Positions 21,234 through 27,849 of a stretch of DNA of 43,619 bases are shown piece by piece. Every line of letters begins with the position of its first letter. Position 1 is the first letter of the stretch. The translations under genes and the position numbers were made by a program. Below the pieces are notes generated by a model that was given only the letters and a program-made list of their open reading frames with translations, was not told the DNA's origin and did no database searches. Location: assembly GCA_025769875.1 (NCBI GenBank), contig JAGFNK010000436.1, positions 1 through 43,619 of the forward strand, given 5' to 3'. Source of the stretch: Russula earlei (taxonomy: Eukaryota > Basidiomycota > Agaricomycetes > Russulales > Russulaceae).

Positions 21234-21375
21234 GCGTCCGAAAAATCCTGTTCCTTGTCCTCCTCATCTCCCATTAAAGCCTTAATAAAGGCTTCCCTTT
21301 CTTCTACTGAAAGTGCCTTTGCTGCTTTAGCTGCCTTTGCAACTTTGTCGGTTGTATGTTCCTCAATTATTTCTA
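21230..21375 (-). CDS. C-terminal tail of the chromovirus gag in a shifted frame
   Basis: Just where the main gag frame stops (21373), another frame continues TIEIIEEHTTDKVAKAAKAA and then LSVEEREAFIKALMGDEEDK to a TGA at 21230 that overlaps the first codon of pol. The acidic and Ala/Lys-rich tail resembles the end of gag in related fungal elements. The switch lies at a run of C residues (TCCGAATCCCCACCATAG), so it is either a one-base indel or a frameshift site. Confidence 0.5.
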
Positions 21376-22938
21376 TGGTGGGGATTCGGATGTGACGGTG
21401 GTCGTGTCGGCGGCGCGTGCACAAGTTATTTCGCGCTTTGGTTTCGTGGGGCAGTCGCGGGCCAAGTGTCCTCGCAGAGAGCAATGGAAGCATCTCCCTT
21501 CTTCTCGGTGTTTCTGTTTTTCGGCTTCGGTGACTGCCTTGCGAGCGGCGCCCGCGCTGGTGTCCATCGCGTTCGGGTCGCGCGGTGGGAGTCGGGGTCG
21601 CGCGGGTGTGGTGTTGTTTTGATTATTCCCGCGATTGGCCCATGCCGAATTGACCAGTCGTCCCCAAGGTCTGTTGTTCCGTGGTTGGTTGAAGTTTCGT
21701 CCGTGTGTGCTAGAGTGGTCGGATAGAATCGCGCGTTTGCGCATCCAGACTCTATGGTGTTTTTGTGCTGCTGCGACCCAATCTGCGAATGAAGTAGGAT
21801 CTTCAAGGTCGAGACAAGACTCGACTAGGGATCGCGGGAGTCCCCAAGCGAACAGTCGCATGACTGTTGGTTCGTCGACGTCAAGTCCTGCGCGTCTTGT
21901 CAATAGTTGGAACTCAGATACATAGTCGTCTAAGAGTCCATCTTTCATCTTTAATTCTTTGAGCTTGTCTTGGGCCTTCTCACGTTCTGCGTAGTTGGTA
22001 AATGCGCGACGGAATTGTTGTCGAAGCGCCTCCCACGCGGTAAGTCCGAGTGGGACGTTGGTGGGGTCCTCCTGTACGTCTTCGAGCCATTGGTCCATGG
22101 CTTCGAGCCATCCTTCGACTTTGGGTCCTTTCATCAGTGAGAGGAAATATGCACACTTTTTGATAGGATCCTTGGCAATCTTGCTGTCGTGGTTCATGGA
22201 CATAAACCTGTTGAACGCAACTAAGAATGCGTGTGTGCGTGCGCGGTCGCCGTTGAAGAACTCGGGGGGAATCCCCTCGAGCTTCCCATTGTCGGAGCCG
22301 CGTGTATTGCGGTCGCAGTCTGTGCATGTGTCGTAATCGTCGGGGTCGGGGTCGGGGCTTGGAGGTCGTATTCCGCGGCCTCCCATTCCAGAGAACGAGG
22401 CGCGAGTGGGAGGTTGTGCTGTCCCGGACGAGGCGGGTTGTGGCTGGATCGGTTCAGGGTCGGTGGCGGCGACGAAAACGTTCGTCGTTGTCGTCGGTTC
22501 GAGCTCCATTGGAGCGTGAGCGGTGGGGGCCGGTCCTGGTGTTGGGGTAAGGCTTGGAGCTCTGGACCTAGGAAGGGGTGTTCCCGAGGCTGTCAGTGTA
22601 GTAATGTTGATACCTCGAAGAGGACTTTGCTGAAGCCTAAAGGCTGAGCGAGCGACATGCGTCGCTTCCCACGTGTCCCCGCGCCTTTCGATTTCGAACC
22701 AAAGGCCGTAGAGGTGGCTGAGGGCTACCTTGGCACCCTTCCAGTTGGCATAATAACTGGTCCATGGAACACTGTCTTTCTGTATGGTGTAGAATTCGAC
22801 ACCATCGTCGAACATAGTGATACTAGGGACATTCTTTTCTTGGTCAGGCAGCAGTTCAAAGGGGCATTTGAGGGCAGCCAATCCTTCTATGGTTGGGATT
22901 TGATATCCTTTGGTCTTCCAGTCTCGAGTTGTAGTCAT
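21373..22938 (-). CDS. Chromovirus gag, 521 aa
   Basis: Capsid/nucleocapsid precursor. The Retrotrans_gag domain is at about 225-400 (FFNGDRARTHAFLVAFNRFM, GLTAWEALRQQFRRAFTNYA, DYVSEFQLLTRRAGLD, RLFAWGLPRSLVESCLDLED). A basic linker follows, with a single CCHC knuckle at 483-496 (CFHCSLRGHLARDC). The N-terminal 200 residues are divergent and Pro/Thr-rich. It stops after TVTSESPP; the likely true tail is in another frame (see 21230-21375). Confidence 0.92.
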   Translation of the reverse strand: MTTTRDWKTKGYQIPTIEGLAALKCPFELLPDQEKNVPSITMFDDGVEFYTIQKDSVPWTSYYANWKGAKVALSHLYGLWFEIERRGDTWEATHVARSAFRLQQSPLRGINITTLTASGTPLPRSRAPSLTPTPGPAPTAHAPMELEPTTTTNVFVAATDPEPIQPQPASSGTAQPPTRASFSGMGGRGIRPPSPDPDPDDYDTCTDCDRNTRGSDNGKLEGIPPEFFNGDRARTHAFLVAFNRFMSMNHDSKIAKDPIKKCAYFLSLMKGPKVEGWLEAMDQWLEDVQEDPTNVPLGLTAWEALRQQFRRAFTNYAEREKAQDKLKELKMKDGLLDDYVSEFQLLTRRAGLDVDEPTVMRLFAWGLPRSLVESCLDLEDPTSFADWVAAAQKHHRVWMRKRAILSDHSSTHGRNFNQPRNNRPWGRLVNSAWANRGNNQNNTTPARPRLPPRDPNAMDTSAGAARKAVTEAEKQKHREEGRCFHCSLRGHLARDCPTKPKREITCARAADTTTVTSESPP

Positions 22939-23000
22939 GTTGGAAGAAATCGATATATTTCTTGGTGAGTGTGTGGTTCGGGGTCAAGGGTTCGAGTGGT

Positions 23001-23011
23001 AAGCTTGTTCT
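23001..23011 (-). other. Chromovirus primer-binding site, self-priming type
   Basis: On the minus strand AGAACAAGCTT starts two bases after the 5' LTR. It does not begin with TGG, so it is not an ordinary tRNA 3'-end site. It is the perfect 11-nt complement of AAGCTTGTTCT at 23276-23286 inside the same LTR, where the mRNA is predicted to start. This is the arrangement of Tf1, whose mRNA 5' end folds back as primer. Confidence 0.75.
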
Positions 23012-23013
23012 AA

Positions 23014-23505
23014 TGTCACCGACTGGGGGCAGTGTCGTTGACAAATCGTTTCACGTGCGAGACATGCGCACTGAGTCGAGCGAGACGACGAGTTCTCGCG
23101 GAGTTCGGGGATCTCAGTGACAACACAGCAGAGGCTAGTGTGTACCGCGGAGGGAGAATATGATGAATAAGTCTTCGCGTTCGAAGACTTAGAGGACAGG
23201 AAGAGTTTCTGAGTCGGTTGCTTGATTCCCTGCAAGCCTACAGTCCCGAAGCTAGAATCCAGTGATATTCACAAGAGAACAAGCTTAGGGCTTGTTCTCT
23301 GTTACTGACAGGTTTATATAGACAGCTATGTCCTATATCAAATAGCAGACATGAGGTAACAACGAGACGCTCGAGAACAAAACATGCTGGAAGGTAGTGG
23401 TACAGGCAAGGCTAAGTGAGTCATATGAACGCGCGGGAATCATGAGGCTGTCCGGGTAGGCTTGTCCGGTTGCCGGTTCGGTCCGAGGGACCGGTAGTTG
23501 TGACA
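23014..23505 (-). repeat. Chromovirus 5' LTR
   Basis: 492 bp. In the sense direction it holds TATATAAA (23313-23320), then about 30 bases further on the repeated AGAACAAGC..AAGCTTGTTCT segment that matches the primer-binding site. Confidence 0.95.
23276..23320 (-). promoter_or_regulatory. Chromovirus core promoter and predicted mRNA start
   Basis: On the minus strand TATATAAA (23320-23313) is followed 34 bases after its first T by AAGCTTGTTCT (23286-23276). The TATA-to-start distance is as expected, and the presumed first 11 nucleotides of the RNA complement the primer-binding site. The start site is inferred, not measured. Confidence 0.55.
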
Positions 23506-23854
23506 TCTTACTCAGCACTCTATTGTGCTTGATAACAAGGTTATGACTTGTTCTCTATTTAGCAGTTCTCTTGTAGTATATAAGCGCTCAATAAAGTAGC
23601 GGACAGTCCTCAGACTGTCCATTTGTTTATGGCACTCTCTATTCCTGGGATACTCCTTTAAAGGACCATCCCCTTGTGACTATCCTGGCCTCCTCTCTGC
23701 ATGACTGTTCAACTCTCACAGTGACAGTACCTCTCTGGTATTTGTTACTACTCTGGACTCTACTCCTTGCCCACGCCATCTTGGACGTCTATCGACTCAT
23801 CTCCGAACTTACCCCTTGCTCTTGAACTGGATAGTTCAACAGTGAGTCTTGACA

Positions 23855-24547
23855 TCTGCTGCTGACCCAGCCTTGTGGTCAAAATTCCAGCAAGTTATAG
23901 GATCACTCCTATACATAATGCTCAGAATGCATCCAGACATAGCCTTTGCTATCACTAAGTTGTCACAACACGCTGCCAATCCCTCAGAGGATCATTTAAA
24001 TCATGCATTCTATATTTGCCAATACCTCTTGGGAACCACTAATTATGCCTTGGTCTATGATGGACCATCTAATGGCAGCTTGATGGCATATGCTGACTCT
24101 GACCAGGCTTCTGATCTGACTAATCGGAAGTCCACTACAGGCTATATGGTGAACCTGGCTGGAGCAATATTTTCATGGAACTCATGAGTGCAGAAAACAG
24201 TCGTGCTCTCCTCCACTGAAGCCAAGTACATGTCACTCTCTGACACAAGCAGACAGTTAGTTTGGATTAAGTCCTTACTAACAGAACTTGGCATTAATCT
24301 TGCTCTGATCCCATTGTTCAGTGACAACCAAGGCTCAATCTTCTTAGCCTCCAACCCTGTACAAGAGAAGCACATCAAACACATTGATTTGCGCTATCAC
24401 TTCATTTGTGAAGTCATACAAAATAAACAGGTGGAACTATTCTTTATTGAAGGGGCTAACAACCCAGCTGACATGTTCACCAAGAACCTTGGTCATGTCA
24501 AGTTCCTCAAACTCAGGGAGCAACTAGGACAAACACTCTACCCCTAA
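23855..24547 (+). pseudogene. Copia-1 pol, end of reverse transcriptase and RNase H
   Basis: Continues directly from 10736 after removal of LTR C: ADPALWSKFQQVIGSLLYIM, then RNase H with YADSDQASD, a TGA at 24185, LSSTEAKYMSLSD, FSDNQGS and HIDLRYHFICEV, ending at ADMFTKNLG and a TAA. The TGA stands where CGA or another Arg/Lys codon is usual. A polypurine tract AAGGGGGAG precedes the 3' LTR. Confidence 0.9.
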
Positions 24548-24596
24548 ATGTGGGAAAATGCTCACAGCATCTATCAATACACTTAGCAAGGGGGAG

Positions 24597-24978
24597 TGTT
24601 GAACCAGAACCCAAATGGATCAAAGAAGGCAAAGACCTTCATACAAGGTTCTAGATCTGCTCATAGATATTACATGTTAGATAGAACTTTAGTATATATG
24701 CATATGGGACTAGGGTTATGCATACTATGCTATCTATCACAAGATGCAGCCTTATGCTGCATCTAGAATGTTTCCACATCATGTGTCACTCAGTGTGCAA
24801 TATAGTGGACACCTGTAGTCACCTCTTTTGGTCTTAGGAACAGCCCTGGGTCATAGAGGTATAAATAACATGTGGATGAGTATACACATTGCTCTACACC
24901 CCAATATCACTTGAGCACTTAGCACAACCTCTAAGGTGGGTTGCTTAGCCTGTTAGCTGCACTCTATGCTGTGCAACA
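24597..24978 (+). repeat. Copia-1 3' LTR
   Basis: 382 bp, partner of 3675-4059, TGTTGAACCAG to GTGCAACA. The flanking bases TGTGC do not match GGATG on the left side. Confidence 0.9.
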
Positions 24979-25172
24979 TGTGCAAGCCTTCAACCAGGGA
25001 CCATTTGTACATTGATGATAGTGAAGCAATGCCTAAGGCTTGGGCGCATGGAAATGGACAGGAGACATTAAAAATCATGTACCATACACCCATATTGACC
25101 CATTTCCAGCCATATTTCCCCCCATACTGTACCGTCAACATTTTTTTTTGCTTTACAGTATGGTTATGGTAA
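24979..25172 (+). pseudogene. Possible 3' end of the Myb/SANT-like ORF
   Basis: Beyond copia-1 an open stretch reads AKPSTRDHLYIDDSEAMPKA and AWAHGNGQETLK. This resembles the segment after the Myb/SANT domain in related fungal proteins (usually a KPFRNKG-like motif followed by an aromatic-acidic stretch). A piece of the domain between GITYSNENG and this segment is missing, which fits the absence of a target duplication around copia-1. Confidence 0.3.
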
Positions 25173-25269
25173 ATTCTGTACCATAAGCAACCCATCAATA
25201 TATAGCCATAAGCCATATACAGTACAGTGCACAGCCCTACTTTGTGTGTCTTGGCCACACACAATCAAA

Positions 25270-25348
25270 GTATTTCTCTTGAGAGAGGGTGATCCAGCCA
25301 GCACTGCAATCTTGTGTGATATGCATCCCTAGGATCCAGGAGATGTCT
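25270..25348 (-). pseudogene. Short relic of a copia reverse transcriptase
   Basis: About 79 bases align with copia-2 at 12167-12246 on the same strand (TTCTTGAGAGAGGG..ATCCAGGAGATGTC), encoding the ISWILGMRI region with several substitutions. No LTR or other part is nearby. Confidence 0.6.
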
Positions 25349-25602
25349 ACATCACATATGAGTCAATGTATGTATTGTGAGAAACAATGTGGTGGATTTT
25401 GCTCCACCAGCATCATGCACCTTTGGGGACTGCTGCAACACATCATTCCCCTAAGATCTGCTACAAGTCTCTTCACACAAGACTGAGTTATAACCCTATA
25501 GCTCCAACAGCCATGACTACACCCCCAAGTGCCTTTCTACTGTCGTTGTAGCCATCCCCACATGCACCACTAGACTATGTGATAACAGCCATGAGTGTGA
25601 CC
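25349..25602. other. Unassigned AT-rich sequence
   Basis: No gene seen. It contains CTCCAACAGCCATGA, which resembles the hAT terminus region that follows, perhaps by partial duplication. Confidence 0.4.
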
Positions 25603-27092
25603 TAAGGCTCCAACCATATAGTATATGTATATGGCCAGCAGCATAAATATACATATACAGTTGCCTACTATCTATATACACTATATATACAGTTATACAG
25701 TTGTTTATACAGTTATTGTATTACAAAATCTACTGAGCAGAGCCATGCTTTTTTTGTGGTGGTTTTGGCTCATTGACATCCAAGAGTCCCTCCTGGATCC
25801 ATACCTTCAATAACAGAGCTTCTGAGATGGTCTCTGCCTTCAGTGATGACTGTAGATCTGTGCAAATGTGGTGCAACTTTGAGAACACTTGTTCACCTGA
25901 GACACTCATTGCTAGAATAGCAAAAACATCTCTTGCCATGTGAGTAGGTGTAGAGAAGGACTGTGTGTTTTTCTGAAAACAAATGAGCTTAGTAGACCAA
26001 TGACTGAATATCGTTGGATCTCCTCCATCATGTTGTCTTCTGATTGCTCAGTGGGTAATGTGGCTGCAATTTCAACATTGCATAAATCTGTGAGCCAGTT
26101 ACCTGCGCTTGAATTTCCATGCTTCAATGGAGATGTGTCTGGCAGTTCACAATCGTCTGACACCGAGTTATTGTAGTACTCCTGAGCAACATATATGAAT
26201 AATGTCTCAGCCTTCTCAACAGCTAGCCTTTCTGCAGCAGCCTTTTGTGGTCCTTGGAGGTCCTGTGAAACAGTATGCTTGAACCACTCTGCTCAAAAGA
26301 ATGGATGGAGAGCTGCCATCAAGAATTTTTGAGTAAGGTATCAAATTTGGACACTAGACTGTGAACCTGTGGTGATAGTGTAGAACTGGTTGTTCTCAGC
26401 CAGCGCCTTGTACTTTAAGAGCTTGCCCTGTCCTGCCAGTGCAGCACATCATAGAGCTGGACCATATGTTGCTCCTTTGGATACCTTGACCAGATGATGA
26501 TCCATCTTCTTGTATGCCGGAAGGACAAATGGGATTGTTGGGATTGATGCCTGTGACATTTGCAGCGTAACCTGGGTAAAAACCTATTGTTTACAATCAG
26601 TTGTGTCTTAACATTCAAAAGAAAAGGGCGTGCCTCAAGAACATCAGCTAGCTGTTCCAACGATGTCCAGTCAGCTGGTGAAAGAATACATCCATGAAGA
26701 CTTGGGGAGTGAAAGACCCATGCATTGACAGCCTACACTGAAACTTAACGAGCACAACTATGCACTGTTGTCCATAGGAGGTCTATACAAGAGTAATGGC
26801 TTCAACGTTGTATGAGAAAATGGGTTCTGGCAGCTGGCAACAAAGGTGGGAAAAACATTGACAATTGCTGAATCAATTACATGTCAATGCCTGTGAGTCA
26901 CTGCGAGAAGCAGACCCATTCATGCTCTTACTTAACTGCATGAGTGAAGTAACTGTCTATAACTGTCTAAACAACTATATACTGTATATTTACTGTATAC
27001 CTGACTTTCAGCTTGGAGGGTACACATATACATATACATATACAGTATTTACCGTATATATACAGTAAATAGATAATACAGTTGGAGCCTTA
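25603..27092 (-). mobile_element. hAT transposon, internally deleted
   Basis: 1490 bp with inverted termini TAAGGCTCCAAC and an 8-bp duplication GTGTGACC on both sides (25595-25602 and 27093-27100), the hAT signature. Inside the ends lie AT microsatellite tracts rich in TATACAG and CATATA (about 25620-25730 and 26975-27080). Only the C-terminal half of a transposase remains, and hAT elements are usually 2.5-4 kb, so a large part has been lost. Confidence 0.85.
25730..26660 (-). pseudogene. hAT transposase remnant
   Basis: On the minus strand: VTLQMSQASIPTIPFVLPAY with ADVLE upstream, then LKYKALAENNQFYTITT, then NMMEEIQRYSVIGLL, and the C-terminal dimerisation region MARDVFAILAMSVSGEQVFS with SEALLLKVWIQEGLLDV. 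Several stops and frame changes separate the pieces, and the N-terminal DNA-binding and first catalytic parts are absent. Inactive. Confidence 0.75.
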
Positions 27093-27100
27093 GTGTGACC

Positions 27101-27849
27101 TTGAGTGTGAGAAAATCGCTTCAGGAGCCGAAAGGAGGCGGTTCGGTTTGGTTACCGGTGGGACCAACCGTCAACGCGTCAACCGGTGGTCTGTCTCGCA
27201 TGCAGGGGTGACAGATCAATGAGTGGTTTATTGAGATCATGTTGTCGCTGCTCAGGGCACTCAACCCTAGCGTAATTGATAATGTATGTACACTAGACAG
27301 AATAAGAGAAGGCCCGGCGGGGAGGCGATTGGCGAGGCGTATTTGGTTGTTCCTCGTGTTTGTGGCTGCCCAAGGAGATAGTCACGATCGATTCAACCAG
27401 CTCATCATTCCCCAACAACCCCTGCGTTCATTTGCTTGTATCAGGCCCCCCTTGTAACGATCGAAGCTGCGGGTACACGAGTAGGCGTGACCCAACAAGA
27501 TTGCTGTACATCCCCGTGGTTCCGTGATATCTGAGGATCGATTAGATCTAGACAAGGCGGGTCACTCACCTCGTCAGACAAAAGTGAGTGTTTGCTCATA
27601 TCCATATGACGGGGAGAAATATGTGTACTCTTTTTCGAGAAAAAGAGATGCATGCGGGGTTGACACTGGCCATGAAGAGGGAACAGGGGCCTAGGCTTGC
27701 GATCATCGCGCCCGCGACTCCACCCATCCTTTCCCCACTGTCGTGTTGACGCACCCACTTTCTCATTGTCCTGCAGCGCAACAACAAACTGTTCTCAAAG
27801 ATATTTCCTTTTCCCCTCCAAACAGCAAACAAAAGAAAAAGTCTCTCGA
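27101..27849. other. Intergenic, upstream of csn3
   Basis: Base composition returns to that of the host and CpG is common again. No convincing gene. A partly palindromic stretch around GGTTACCGGTGGGACCAACC (27153-27172) and pyrimidine-rich DNA near 27790-27840 are the only visible structures. It must contain the csn3 promoter. Confidence 0.5.

Larger units (their letters stand above)
16110..23505 (-). mobile_element. Ty3/gypsy chromovirus, nearly intact
   Basis: 7396 bp with 492-bp LTRs (16110-16601 and 23014-23505, TGTCACC..TGTGACA) and a TSD that I read as TCTT (16106-16109 and 23506-23509). Order on the minus strand: 5' LTR, primer site, gag, pol with chromodomain, a third ORF, polypurine tract (AAGGGGGTGA), 3' LTR. 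It sits inside solo LTR C in the opposite sense. Only the gag C-terminus shows a frame break. Confidence 0.95.
10737..23854 (+). mobile_element. Solo LTR, family 1, copy C, split by copia-2 and the chromovirus
   Basis: The LTR is present in three pieces: 10737-11126, about 15899-16109 and 23506-23854, totalling about 941 bp once TSD copies are removed. Outer ends are TGTCATGAACC and GTCTTGACA; the 5-bp duplication TCTGC flanks it (10732-10736 and 23855-23859). Sense is plus: TATATAAG at 23577 and AATAAA at 23590. The piece order and orientation match copies A and B exactly. Confidence 0.9.
3675..24978 (+). mobile_element. Copia-1: decayed Ty1/copia element, split by four insertions
   Basis: Paired LTRs (3675-4059 and 24597-24978) enclose gag, protease, integrase, reverse transcriptase and RNase H in copia order on the plus strand. 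Removing the MITE (6760-7310), LTR family 2 (7507-8334), LTR B (8775-9736) and LTR C with its own nested elements (10737-23854), each with one TSD copy, leaves about 5.8 kb, a normal copia length. Stops and frame changes make it dead. It is very poor in CpG. Flanks are GGATG and TGTGC, so no target duplication is visible; a deletion of flanking DNA is likely. Confidence 0.9.

Noticed and set aside
16653..23000. Many plus-strand ORFs over 90 codons inside the chromovirus and copia-2
   Set aside because: They are antisense shadows of gag, pol and the third ORF and contain no motifs of their own.
16105..23510. 5-bp TSD for the chromovirus
   Set aside because: The left flank TTCTT and the right flank TCTTA share only the four bases TCTT. 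The undisturbed site in copy B supports a 4-bp duplication.
3670..24983. Target duplication of copia-1
   Set aside because: Flanks are GGATG and TGTGC and do not match. A missing piece of the Myb/SANT ORF suggests a deletion, so I do not claim a TSD.
25120..25239. Possible hAT terminus TAGGGCTGTGCAC on the minus strand at 25239
   Set aside because: It resembles the hAT end consensus, but I found no matching opposite terminus and no 8-bp duplication.
25620..27080. AT microsatellite tracts as a centromere or replication origin
   Set aside because: They lie just inside the two ends of the hAT element and are short, so local repeat growth in a transposon explains them.
27239..27457. 72-codon plus-strand ORF upstream of csn3
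   Set aside because: No motif, no intron support, and it lies in the expected csn3 promoter region. Length is within chance for this composition.
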